Shown here: positions 13,978 to 21,143 of the stretch, piece after piece
Numbering within the stretch: the first letter of the stretch is position 1
Layout: each line of letters begins with the position of its first letter
IMG/VR virus record: IMGVR_UViG_3300042451_000610
Span: 1 to 22,195 of that record
Source: a virus
Length of the DNA stretch: 22,195 nucleotides
Reading direction: 5' to 3' (one strand)
The notes under the pieces: model-generated
Databases searched by the model: none
What the model saw: the letters and a program-made list of their open reading frames with translations, nothing else
What the model was told of the DNA's origin: nothing
Made by a program: the position numbers and the translations under genes

Positions 13978-14014
13978 GGTTTAACCACGGAGAGCACGGA
14001 GGACACGGAGGGGG
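13978..14014. repeat. Host-style CACGGAG repeat with GGTTTAACC, copy C
   Basis: Plus strand GGTTTAACC followed by CACGGAGAG, CACGGAGGA and CACGGAGGG. It is separated from copy 4 of the 20-base element by five bases, nearly as in copy B. It fills part of the 233-base gap between 13878 and 14110. Confidence 0.75.
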
Positions 14015-14046
14015 AGTGAACGGCGTAGAGGTGGTGAGCGGTTTAA

Positions 14047-14067
14047 GGGAGGCACAGCACGCCTCCC
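14047..14067 (-). terminator. Short hairpin downstream of the collagen-like gene
   Basis: GGGAGGC and GCCTCCC form a perfect seven-base-pair stem around a seven-base loop, 44 bases after the stop of the gene at 14111-14851. The bases that follow on the minus strand are TTAAACC, so there is no real T tract. It may be an RNA-stabilising or weak terminator structure. Confidence 0.35.
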
Positions 14068-14110
14068 CCACTTGCGCCGGTCAAAATGACTGCGGGGGAT
14101 GAGTAGTTTT

Positions 14111-14851
14111 TTAGAAAAAGCCTGCGTCGATCTCGCTGGTGGAGACGGCACCGGCGACATAGTTGGCTGTCTCGCGGGTGTCCCAGACTGCGTTGGCGGC
14201 TACGCCTCGGCTCACAAGTTCGCCGCTGCGGGTGAAGACGCTGCGGGTGATCGTCCACGCCGGTTGATCCGTTCCCGTTCCTGCGGAGGCGCGACCGATC
14301 CAATGGGTGAGGTGATCGTCGGAGACATCCGAAATGAATGAGAGCGAGCCGTAAACGAAGGCGGGGCCGCGCTCGCCTGCATCGCCCTTCGGGCCGGGGG
14401 CTGGTGCGGGGATGCCGAAATTGAGAACGGCGTTTTCCTGCGTGCCGACATTGGTGATCGTGGGCGTGGCTCCTGCGGGGAGCATGAAGACCGTGCCGAC
14501 TGCGATGGTGGAGGAGAGACCGCGAGGGAGGGCGAAATTTAGAACGGCATTTTGTGGCGTGCCGACATTGGAGACGGTTGCGGGTTGGTTTCCTGCCACG
14601 GTTTGCACTGCGCCGACTGCTATCGTGCCGCCGGGGCCTTGCGCTCCGAGGGGGATGCCGAAATTGAGCACGGCATTGGTGGGGCTTCCGACATTGGTCA
14701 CGGTGGGGGCTGTGCCGGTGGCGAGTTGCGTGACGCTGCCGATGGCGACCGTGCCAGCCGGTCCCTGGGCTCCGCTGCCGATGGGGAGGGCGATGCCGGG
14801 GGCGACGACAACTTGCGTATTCGGGATGAGTGTGAGGTCAACGACTGCCAT
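14111..14851 (-). CDS. Collagen-like, repeat-containing virion surface protein
   Basis: A 246-residue protein. Residues 30-150 contain three imperfect repeats of about 40 residues built on 'GT(V/I)A(V/I)G.V..L..G..PT(V/I)(T/S)NVG...NAVLNFGIP', each followed by a short Gly-X-Y-like collagenous stretch (GAQGPAGT, GAQGPGGT, PGPKGDAGERGPA). The C-terminal ~85 residues (FVYGSLSFISDVSDDHLTHWIG...) are a separate globular region I do not recognise. Collagen-like segments are common in phage fibres and head appendages. It is four bases upstream of... and directly follows the Ig-like gene at 14855 with a three-base gap, and is followed by a 233-base gap holding repeats and a candidate promoter. Confidence 0.82.
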   Translation of the reverse strand: MAVVDLTLIPNTQVVVAPGIALPIGSGAQGPAGTVAIGSVTQLATGTAPTVTNVGSPTNAVLNFGIPLGAQGPGGTIAVGAVQTVAGNQPATVSNVGTPQNAVLNFALPRGLSSTIAVGTVFMLPAGATPTITNVGTQENAVLNFGIPAPAPGPKGDAGERGPAFVYGSLSFISDVSDDHLTHWIGRASAGTGTDQPAWTITRSVFTRSGELVSRGVAANAVWDTRETANYVAGAVSTSEIDAGFF

Positions 14852-14854
14852 AGG

Positions 14855-15202
14855 TCAGGTGCGGGTTATGGCTCGCTCGATGTATGCGAAGCCTTCGAGG
14901 ATTTTCCGGCTGTTGCCGTAGGGGTCAGTTAAGAAAATGTCGTATCGGGCGCGGGTCACTGGCAGGGCGCGGGTCTGTTCGTCGGTGAGCATGACGCGCA
15001 CCTTGCCGCTTGTGCGGGGAAGCGGGAATGTGACGGCAAAGTCGGCGAGGAGTGGTTTGTCCCAGTCTTCGCGCAGTTGGCCGGATGCGGTGAAGTCGGT
15101 CAGGTTGACTGGCAGTGCGTTTGACGCTGTGGAGTCTTTCAGCGTCACCTCGAAAAAGAATGACTCGCCGGCTGGAATGGTGATGTCGAAAGGCTGGCTC
15201 AT
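14855..15202 (-). CDS. Small beta-sandwich phage structural protein
   Basis: A 115-residue protein (MSQPFDITIPAGESFFFEVTL...). The pattern 'fdiTipaGe.f...vtl.d......vnLtdfta..qlRe.......l.dF.v.......G.v...lt..qt.al......YDi.ltdp.G...kileG...i...iTR' is a beta-sandwich type I have seen in phage tail or appendage modules. The exact function is unknown. Its ATG overlaps the portal stop by ATGA (15199-15202), and the collagen-like gene follows at once. It opens the surface-protein island and may anchor the appendage genes to the capsid or connector. Confidence 0.78.
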   Translation of the reverse strand: MSQPFDITIPAGESFFFEVTLKDSTASNALPVNLTDFTASGQLREDWDKPLLADFAVTFPLPRTSGKVRVMLTDEQTRALPVTRARYDIFLTDPYGNSRKILEGFAYIERAITRT

Positions 15203-16725
15203 GGCTGGGGTTCGGGCTGTGCCACGGGGGCGGCTGCTCCTGCTGGGACAAGCGGCACGATGTTGCGCTTTTTCATTTCGACCTCTTCACGCTCGATCTC
15301 GCTCCAGACATCTTCGGGGTCTCGGTTCGATGTCTCACGGATGATCTCGCTGCGGGATTTGAGCTTTTGCGAGATGGCTTTTTCGTTCGCTGCCATTTCT
15401 GCGCTTGGGTCGATCCATGCCCAGCGGCGTCCGGTGAAGGCGACTTGTTTGTATTTTTCGAGGCGGTCAAATTTGAGTGGCTTGCCAGCGATGAGGATTT
15501 TGTTGGCGAGGAGTGAACGCTCCAGCCATGCCTCGTAGATCGGCATGACGAATCCGCTGATGAGCCATTCTTGCAGGCCCTTCCAGACTTCGCGCTCGTC
15601 GAGTGCGCCTTGGCGAATGCTGGAAAAATTGACGCTCGTGAGGTCGCTGGCGAGGTTGTTGTAGCTCACACCGAGGCCGGATGAAATCGAGCGAAGCATG
15701 GCTTTGCAAAACGGGTCGAAAGCCTGATCGGGAAATTGCGGGGTGTAGGGTATAAACTCGCGGTTGCCGATGTCTTCAAATTTGCCGGGTTCGGCATCCA
15801 TTTCGAGGATGTCGTCACTGTCGCCGTCGAGGTTTCTGAAGAAGCCCATCTTGCTGGCGGACACACGGGCGTTCACCACGGCGGCGTCTTCAAAGCCTGC
15901 CAACATGCGCATGCGCCAGAGGGCTGTTCGCGCCCATGGGAGTCCGCGCTTTTGGCCGACTCGCTCTGGCAGGAAACGATGGATGACCTGATCGGCGGGA
16001 ACGCGCTGGAAGCTCTCGCCGTTGTGGTTCACATAGCCCATCATCATTTCGTCGTAGTTTCGGAAATGGTAGGCCACCGGGCGACCGTTCGGATTAAACT
16101 CTATGCCGTGGCGGATGACATTGCCGTTGTTCAGCTTTTCCCACTTTGTGGGGTTGAGCAAAACGGGGTCTATGAACTGCACGGCGAAGCCCCATTTGTT
16201 TAGGTCTTCACCGTATTTTTTTATGCAGATAACCTCGCCATCCATCGCGGCGGTGGTCACTGCCAGCCGCTCGCCATCGGCGCGGGAGAGTTGGCCGGTG
16301 ATGTCGTAGTTGCCACGGCGCGACCAATCAGCGAAGGCATCTTCGATGGCGCTGCTGGCCACGGTGTCCATCGTTCCGCTGGGGTCGCGGATTTGGGCGT
16401 TGAAGGTGAAGCCTGTCGGGCCTGCGATGTTGTCGCGGGCCATTTGGAGGAATTTTTTGAGATGGTCGTTGTTCTCTGCCTGCTCACGGGAGCGGGCGAC
16501 GATGCGGCTCCAATATTGAAAAATCCATGCGTCGATCGTGGTCGGTGTCCCTGCCCATGTGGATTCCAACCTGCCAGCGCCTGCGGCTTGCGGCATGCCT
16601 GCGGTGGCAAAGCTGCCGATGGTGTCGGAAAGAATGGACCGCGCCGACCAGAGGCGAGGCTGGTCGGCACGGCTTGGCGCGGGCGTCTTCGTGGTGGTGC
16701 GGGAAAATAGATCGAAGAGGCCCAT
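15199..16725 (-). CDS. Portal protein, lambda gpB family
   Basis: Twelve-fold portal ring through which DNA is packaged and ejected, 508 residues, close to lambda gpB in length. Family features: the N-terminal 'SRSREQAENNDHLKKFLQMARDNIAGPTGF' at about residues 77-105, 'AIEDAFADWSRRGNYDITGQLSRADGERLAVTTAAMDGEVICIKK' at 126-170, 'IDPVLLNP', 'ADQVIHRFLPERVGQKRGLPWARTAL', and 'SSGLGVSYNNLASDLTSVNFSSIRQGALDEREVWKGLQEWLI'. It follows the gpW-like joiner by two bases and overlaps the next gene by ATGA. Highly confident. Confidence 0.96.
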   Translation of the reverse strand: MGLFDLFSRTTTKTPAPSRADQPRLWSARSILSDTIGSFATAGMPQAAGAGRLESTWAGTPTTIDAWIFQYWSRIVARSREQAENNDHLKKFLQMARDNIAGPTGFTFNAQIRDPSGTMDTVASSAIEDAFADWSRRGNYDITGQLSRADGERLAVTTAAMDGEVICIKKYGEDLNKWGFAVQFIDPVLLNPTKWEKLNNGNVIRHGIEFNPNGRPVAYHFRNYDEMMMGYVNHNGESFQRVPADQVIHRFLPERVGQKRGLPWARTALWRMRMLAGFEDAAVVNARVSASKMGFFRNLDGDSDDILEMDAEPGKFEDIGNREFIPYTPQFPDQAFDPFCKAMLRSISSGLGVSYNNLASDLTSVNFSSIRQGALDEREVWKGLQEWLISGFVMPIYEAWLERSLLANKILIAGKPLKFDRLEKYKQVAFTGRRWAWIDPSAEMAANEKAISQKLKSRSEIIRETSNRDPEDVWSEIEREEVEMKKRNIVPLVPAGAAAPVAQPEPQP

Positions 16726-16727
16726 GG

Positions 16728-17225
16728 TTAGATGCGGACGGAAATGGATTGCCCGATGGAGGAGATGCCGGATGAAAGTCGGGACTCGCGGGACAACTCA
16801 CGCCTCCAGAACGAAAGGAGTTGCAGGAGTTCGGCGATGCTGTGCCGCTCAAGCTCTCGATTGTTGATTTTGTAGCGTTTAGCTTCAAGCGTTGCGCCAC
16901 CGGCGAGCATGGCTTGGATGTGCGCCACGGCGATGCGGGCCTGCGTGCGAACCTCGGCACCGGGTGCGAGGGTGGCTGCGGATTCGCGGATGAGGAGGTC
17001 GCCGGTTCCGACGAGGGCGCGGTGTGCGGCGACCGTTGCCCATGCCTCCCAGATGTAATGTCCGGGAATCCAGCCGCTCGTATTCGCGGCGGCGGTGAAG
17101 GTTCCTGCCGTGCCGGTCGCTGCGACATTGCGCGATTGCATTCCAGCGAATTGCACAAGGACGGTCGCGGCGGGGTCTGCCGATACCGTAACCTCGAATG
17201 TTTCGCCTGCTGTGATTGTCACCAT
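16728..17225 (-). CDS. gpW-like head-tail joining protein with an extra beta N-terminal domain
   Basis: A 165-residue protein located between the large terminase and portal genes, exactly where lambda has gpW. The C-terminal ~75 residues (ARIAVAHIQAMLAGGATLEAKRYKINNRELERHSIAELLQLLSFWRRELSRE) have the helical gpW-like layout with the 'i.....r...........L...l..yr..l' pattern. The N-terminal ~85 residues (ITAGETFEVTVSADPAATVLVQFAGM...) look like an extra Ig-like beta domain, so the protein is about twice the usual gpW length of under 70 residues. The start overlaps the terminase stop by seven bases. The joiner role is inferred from position and C-terminal pattern. Confidence 0.75.
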   Translation of the reverse strand: MVTITAGETFEVTVSADPAATVLVQFAGMQSRNVAATGTAGTFTAAANTSGWIPGHYIWEAWATVAAHRALVGTGDLLIRESAATLAPGAEVRTQARIAVAHIQAMLAGGATLEAKRYKINNRELERHSIAELLQLLSFWRRELSRESRLSSGISSIGQSISVRI

Positions 17226-19150
17226 GAATGCACGAAGGAAGCGCGGCGCGTGGTGCGCTTGCGTTTCGCGGCATTCTCAGCATCCGGTCTGGGGGTGTCT
17301 TCTGCGGGGAGTTCCGTAGGATGGGGCGTTTCGACCTCGGCGGGCTTGGGCGTGGGCATGGTCTGCCGCCTCCGCAGGGCGAGCTTGTCAAACTGCGGGG
17401 CGCGAAGGACGAGCGCGGCAAATGCGTAAACTCGGCAGTCGAGAGGTTCGTTCCGTGCGCCGGAGGTCTTGTGCCACTCCATCCGGGGGAATCCCTTCAC
17501 GAATTTCGTCACGGCCTTTTCTGCGGTCAACCCTCGGAAATACTCGGCGCTGCGTCCCTGCGGGAAATGGCAATAGCCAGAGCCGGGTTCCGTGATGCGC
17601 AGTCTCTTGTAAACTATGGATTTCGCGGAATCGACTCCGACGATGTAAACATCAATGGGGCGCGTGGTTTTTTTTCCTGCCCTGCGGCGGGCGGGGTTGC
17701 CGACGATGGGCAAGCCGGGTCCGCCTTGTCCCTTCACGCCGTAAACTCTGTCTCCCTTGTGCCGCTTCACATAGCCGTAAACGGCCTGCGTGTTGCTGCC
17801 GCCGGTATCGATGCAGGTTGTCTCGACAACCATTTCGCCGCCTGCCTCCGAGGTCCATCGCTTGCGAAGATAGTCGGTGAGGTGCGTCCACGGGCTTCCT
17901 GGTGCGCCTTCGGGAATGTCGGGGTCGCCGAGAATGACATGATAGGCAACGCTCCAGCTTTCTTCGCCGCCTGCCCACGCCACGACTTCGACCTCGAGGC
18001 GGTCTTGCTGGGTATCGACGCCAGCCGTCAGGATCAACCCACGGGCTGGGACATCCGCCTGCGGGTAGGGTTCGCACCTCTCGATCAAGGCGTGTTCGCT
18101 GATGCGTTCGCCTCCCTCTTCCCATGTTTCGCCGAGGCTGGTGTTGATCCAGACTTGCAAGGTTGAGGGATCGTCTTTCGCCCGTCCATGCTCGATGGCG
18201 ATGTCTGCGATGCTTCGCCACGGCGAATAAAGTTCGTTCAAGTGAAACCCCGCGATCTTGCTGGGTCCGGCGCTGGCCTGCCACCGACCACGGGAGACCG
18301 CTTGGTTTTTCTGCGCGTTGGTGATTACGCCGTTGCAGGCGGGACACCGGAGGGTTGCAAGGTCTCTGCGTCCGTCCGTCCAAACAACATTGCCCCACCG
18401 CAGCGGGTGCTCGTGTTGGCAATGCGGGCAAGGCACCAGAAAATGCCGTTGGTCGGAAATCTCAAAAGCTCGCTCGATGCGAGAGAGGCCCTTCACGGTC
18501 GGGGTCGAGACCATGACGACGCGCCTGTTCCAAAAATTCTTCGTTCGGGCGATGGCCAAATTTACCGGATCGCCCTCGCTCCCGGCGCTTGCCGGGTAGC
18601 GGTCCACCTCGTCAAGCAGGAGGATGCGGATCGGGCGGGAGGCGAGGCCGCTGGGGGCGTTCGCACCTACAAGCGTGACATGCCCGCCGGGGAATCTTTT
18701 GTGGAGGATCGTGTTTCCGCTGTCGCGGGTCTTCGCCGGTCGCACCTTGGAGCGGAGGCTGGGCGAGTCTCGGAACATAGGCGCGAGGCGGTCCTTGCTG
18801 AATGTCTCTGCCATAGCCTCGTCGGGTTGGACGAGCATGAGGGGCGAGGGGTCGAAATCCACGAAGTAGCCGATGCAGTTGAGAAGGATTTCCGTTTTGC
18901 CAACCTGTGCCGATGACATGACGACAACCTGCTCAATGGTCGGATCGGCAACGGCGTCCATGATGCCTCGCTGGTATTCGGCGCGGTTGGTTCGCCACTG
19001 CCCCTTCTCCGCTGCCGCTTCCCCGGAGAGTTTGCGCCGGTGGTCTGCCCATTCGCTGATCGTCCATTTCGGAGGGGGGGCCAAAGCTGACCAGATGCCG
19101 GCGGTGAGGTCTGCCGCGATGTCGCCTCGCTCGGCGGTCATGTCTCCCAT
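17219..19150 (-). CDS. Terminase large subunit, lambda GpA family
   Basis: DNA-packaging motor and nuclease, 643 residues. ATPase: Walker A-like SSAQVGKT at 79-86 and Walker B ILLLDE at 176-181, then a coupling-type VSTPT at about 214-218. Two CxxC pairs (241/244 and 269/272) form the zinc-ribbon insertion of GpA terminases. The nuclease domain begins near residue 400 with ILTAGVDTQQDRLEVEVVAW and continues with CIDTGGSNTQAVYGYV. After the conserved LDCRVYAFAAL the protein has a Pro/Glu-rich tail of about 55 residues, part of which (ELPAEDT) is encoded by a copy of the 20-base element. The second in-frame ATG at 19141 overlaps the small-subunit stop as ATGA and may be the real start. Confidence 0.96.
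   Translation of the reverse strand: MGDMTAERGDIAADLTAGIWSALAPPPKWTISEWADHRRKLSGEAAAEKGQWRTNRAEYQRGIMDAVADPTIEQVVVMSSAQVGKTEILLNCIGYFVDFDPSPLMLVQPDEAMAETFSKDRLAPMFRDSPSLRSKVRPAKTRDSGNTILHKRFPGGHVTLVGANAPSGLASRPIRILLLDEVDRYPASAGSEGDPVNLAIARTKNFWNRRVVMVSTPTVKGLSRIERAFEISDQRHFLVPCPHCQHEHPLRWGNVVWTDGRRDLATLRCPACNGVITNAQKNQAVSRGRWQASAGPSKIAGFHLNELYSPWRSIADIAIEHGRAKDDPSTLQVWINTSLGETWEEGGERISEHALIERCEPYPQADVPARGLILTAGVDTQQDRLEVEVVAWAGGEESWSVAYHVILGDPDIPEGAPGSPWTHLTDYLRKRWTSEAGGEMVVETTCIDTGGSNTQAVYGYVKRHKGDRVYGVKGQGGPGLPIVGNPARRRAGKKTTRPIDVYIVGVDSAKSIVYKRLRITEPGSGYCHFPQGRSAEYFRGLTAEKAVTKFVKGFPRMEWHKTSGARNEPLDCRVYAFAALVLRAPQFDKLALRRRQTMPTPKPAEVETPHPTELPAEDTPRPDAENAAKRKRTTRRASFVHSW
17296..17315 (-). 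repeat. 20-base dispersed element, copy 5, inside the terminase coding sequence
   Basis: Minus-strand GGAACTCCCCGCAGAAGACA, translated in the terminase frame as ELPAEDT. It lies 71 bases upstream of the gpW-like gene start. A GAGAAT follows after 17 bases, a weaker match to a -10 box than in copies 2, 3 and 4. Confidence 0.8.
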
Positions 19151-19701
19151 CCCTCGCCCGTCTCTTCCTCTGGGGCAGGTTCATGGCGTTTGAGGTAGCG
19201 GTTGATCACTTCGCGTCCGTTGTATTTCGAGCATTCCATCAGCGCCTCGTGAATCAGCGTCTCGATCATTGCCGCGCATTTGTTCGGATCGCTTTCGTCT
19301 GCAACTCTTGGCCCTGCCGTTGTCGGGATTGCCAGCATTTTCGCCCGTAGGTTAGCCAGCCCCTCACCCATCACCTCAGCAATGCAAGCTGCGTCGTGAA
19401 GTTCTCCACGGATCGCTTGCGATTGTGCTTCCAAAATGTCGGCGCGGTTTCGGTAGACGCGAGTGCGCTGCACCTCGTAGTTGCTTTCATCACCATCCCC
19501 GCTCATTCCTTTCCCTGCTGCTCGGTCTTGGAGATACCTCACATATCCGCGAATCGATTGCCAAAGCTCATACCGACCACGGGCGGCTTTTGTGACGATT
19601 CCAAGTTTTGCAAGTTGCTGGATTCTTACATCGGTGATGTTGAACAACTTTGCCAGTGTTCCGCTCGGCACGCTCGTTTCTGCTGGGTCGTTTTTTGTCA
19701 T
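19138..19701 (-). CDS. Terminase small subunit, Nu1-like DNA-binding protein
   Basis: Packaging-site recognition subunit of 187 residues, similar in size to lambda Nu1. The N-terminus is a winged helix-turn-helix of the Nu1 type: PSGTLAKLFNITDVRIQQLAKLGIVTKAARGRYELWQSIRGYVRYLQDRA at about residues 12-61. A helical region (YEVQRTRVYRNRADILEAQSQAIRGELHD) follows, as expected for the dimer and large-subunit contact region. I chose ATG 19701 (MTKNDPAETS), which overlaps the glycosyltransferase stop as ATGA; an upstream ATG at 19719 is in frame. It is translationally linked to both neighbours. Confident. Confidence 0.92.
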   Translation of the reverse strand: MTKNDPAETSVPSGTLAKLFNITDVRIQQLAKLGIVTKAARGRYELWQSIRGYVRYLQDRAAGKGMSGDGDESNYEVQRTRVYRNRADILEAQSQAIRGELHDAACIAEVMGEGLANLRAKMLAIPTTAGPRVADESDPNKCAAMIETLIHEALMECSKYNGREVINRYLKRHEPAPEEETGEGWET

Positions 19702-20414
19702 ACCGTGATTGCAATGCAAAATTCCGAGTTTGCTCGTTTCGTCACCTTGATCATTCCAGGATACATGACTTCCAGTTTTTTAATGCAGTCCGCTTCCAGC
19801 TTTTGCGTTCTGTAATCATTGCATCCGCCTTCGTCGTGCCAATGTGAATTTGACCAGTAAAGATACCTCGCCGCAACGATTCCCCCGTCTTCTCTAATGC
19901 AACGCAGGTTAAGCTCGTAATCCTCTTTTACTGGAAACGACTCATCAAAATAAGTTCTCCCGTCATTTATGATTCCCATGCATGACGCTGTTATGTAACT
20001 CCTCCACAAAAATGGTTTGTATGGATAAACAGAACGCAGCGCTCCGTCAGTTGAAACCCCCCAGATTCGATAGTTTAGATTTTCTGTGATCTCAAATAAT
20101 TTTCTAAACTCTCCGATCCATTCGGACTCGTTTAATTTTCTTTGTTTTGCTTTTACCTCGTGTAGCTTGAAAAAGCCCTGTGCCTTCACATCATCGTCGA
20201 TCATCACAATGTGAGGGTCGTCCGTGTTTTTTAGAATCCAGTTCCTCGTTTTTGTGATGCCTCTTACATCATCCGGCACGCCTATGACATTTTTTGCACC
20301 TGTTAGCCTGTAGCTTTCAGCCTCCAGAGCAGGCACGAAAAGCGTTGCGTTAGGCAATACGCTTAAAGTTTTTGTGCGCCCCGCTCTTCCTTTACTTGGT
20401 ATTGCTATGATCAT
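19698..20414 (-). CDS. Glycosyltransferase resembling the TET/JBP-associated (TAGT) family
   Basis: A 238-residue predicted GT-A glycosyltransferase. It begins MIIAIPSKGRAGRTKTLSVLP, has the nucleotide-sugar/metal motif Asp73-Asp75 in HIVMIDDDV, a Glu164-Asp165 pair in FPVKEDYELNLR as in inverting GT-A enzymes, and a late HWHDEGG motif (191-197). This order of motifs is what I know from the glycosyltransferases encoded beside TET/JBP dioxygenases in phages, which add sugars to oxidised bases in phage DNA. It overlaps the ParB-domain gene by 23 bases and the small terminase by ATGA, so it is expressed with the packaging genes. It is AT-rich compared with the virion genes. No TET/JBP or methyltransferase gene is in the window. 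A different glycan target remains possible. Confidence 0.8.
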   Translation of the reverse strand: MIIAIPSKGRAGRTKTLSVLPNATLFVPALEAESYRLTGAKNVIGVPDDVRGITKTRNWILKNTDDPHIVMIDDDVKAQGFFKLHEVKAKQRKLNESEWIGEFRKLFEITENLNYRIWGVSTDGALRSVYPYKPFLWRSYITASCMGIINDGRTYFDESFPVKEDYELNLRCIREDGGIVAARYLYWSNSHWHDEGGCNDYRTQKLEADCIKKLEVMYPGMIKVTKRANSEFCIAITV

Positions 20415-21072
20415 TTAGTTTTTCAAAAAATTGAGATGCTTTGACAACTCTCTGAGTGCCTACCGCATCGAATGCCGATCCTTGTTTGTAACCTCCGCGA
20501 CGGACTGGTTTTAGATTGAGAGAGACCTTTAGCTTTTCCCACTCCTCTTCGTTTTCGCACATGATGACTGCATACTCTTTAGGTGGTTCCAACTGAATCG
20601 CTCGCGGCAGTTTTTCCGGTTTGATCTCGTTTGAAGTCTCATCGTCTGCCTCAAGTGCTGAAGCCAACTCGCTGATGTCCGACTCAGAAAATCCGATTGA
20701 TTCCGCATGAATCCCGCTGATCTCAATGTTTTTTAGTTCTTCCAGAAGCATCTTTTCATCCCACCCGCCGCCGATCTCCGCGAGTCGGTTGTCGGCGAGG
20801 ATGTAAGCGCGGCGTTGCGAGTCCGTGAGGTGCGAGAGCCGGAGGCACGGCACGGATGCCAGCCCTAACTTCTGCGCGGCAAGCACGCGACCATGACCGG
20901 CAACGATTCCGTTCTCCGAATCGATCAACACCGGGTTGTTAAATCCAAACTCTCGGATGCTTCCGGCGATTTTTCCCACCTGTGCGGCATCGTGCTTTTT
21001 GGCGTTGCGTGCGTAGGGAATGAGACTCCCCGTTTCGATCTGTTCAATCTGGTAGTTTTGTTGGTTTTTCAT
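20392..21072 (-). CDS. ParB/Srx-domain protein upstream of glycosyltransferase
   Basis: A 226-residue protein. Residues 12-105 are a ParB N-terminal-type domain: SLIPYARNAKKHDAAQVGKIAGSIREFGFNNPVLID, then the phosphate-binding-type loop GHGR at 59-62 in GIVAGHGRVLAAQKLG, and the SDSQRRAYILADNRLAE-like 'TDSQRRAYILADNRLAE'. In phages this domain is often fused to or placed beside DNA-modifying enzymes. Here no methyltransferase domain follows; instead the C-terminal region has EYAVIMCENEEEWEKLKVSLNL and RRGGYKQGSAFDAVGTQRVV, which I do not recognise. It overlaps the glycosyltransferase gene. A role in guiding or regulating DNA modification or packaging is inference. Confidence 0.88.
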   Translation of the reverse strand: MKNQQNYQIEQIETGSLIPYARNAKKHDAAQVGKIAGSIREFGFNNPVLIDSENGIVAGHGRVLAAQKLGLASVPCLRLSHLTDSQRRAYILADNRLAEIGGGWDEKMLLEELKNIEISGIHAESIGFSESDISELASALEADDETSNEIKPEKLPRAIQLEPPKEYAVIMCENEEEWEKLKVSLNLKPVRRGGYKQGSAFDAVGTQRVVKASQFFEKLNDHSNTK

Positions 21073-21143
21073 TTCAAAGTTTGTCCGGATTTTGCGTTAT
21101 ACGCCCCGTAGAATCGTTCTGTGTTTTGCCCGCTGTCGTGCAT
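21069..21143 (-). CDS. Possible 24-residue leader ORF coupled to the ParB gene
   Basis: ATG at 21143 opens a 24-residue frame (MHDSGQNTERFYGAYNAKSG...) whose stop overlaps the ParB start as ATGA. The ATG follows an AT-rich stretch; no Shine-Dalgarno is evident. It could be a leader peptide or chance. Confidence 0.35.
   Translation of the reverse strand: MHDSGQNTERFYGAYNAKSGQTLK

Noticed and set aside
13978-14014. CACGGAG units as a CRISPR array
   Set aside because: Units are 9 bases and directly adjacent, with no unique spacers and no cas genes.
17228-18166. Plus-strand open frame of 312 codons opposite the large terminase
   Set aside because: Antisense shadow of the terminase nuclease domain, with no recognisable protein pattern.
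20392-21072. ParB-domain protein as a chromosome or plasmid partition protein
   Set aside because: There is no ParA gene or parS-like repeats, the partition helix-turn-helix is not visible, and the phage packaging context favours a modification or regulatory role.
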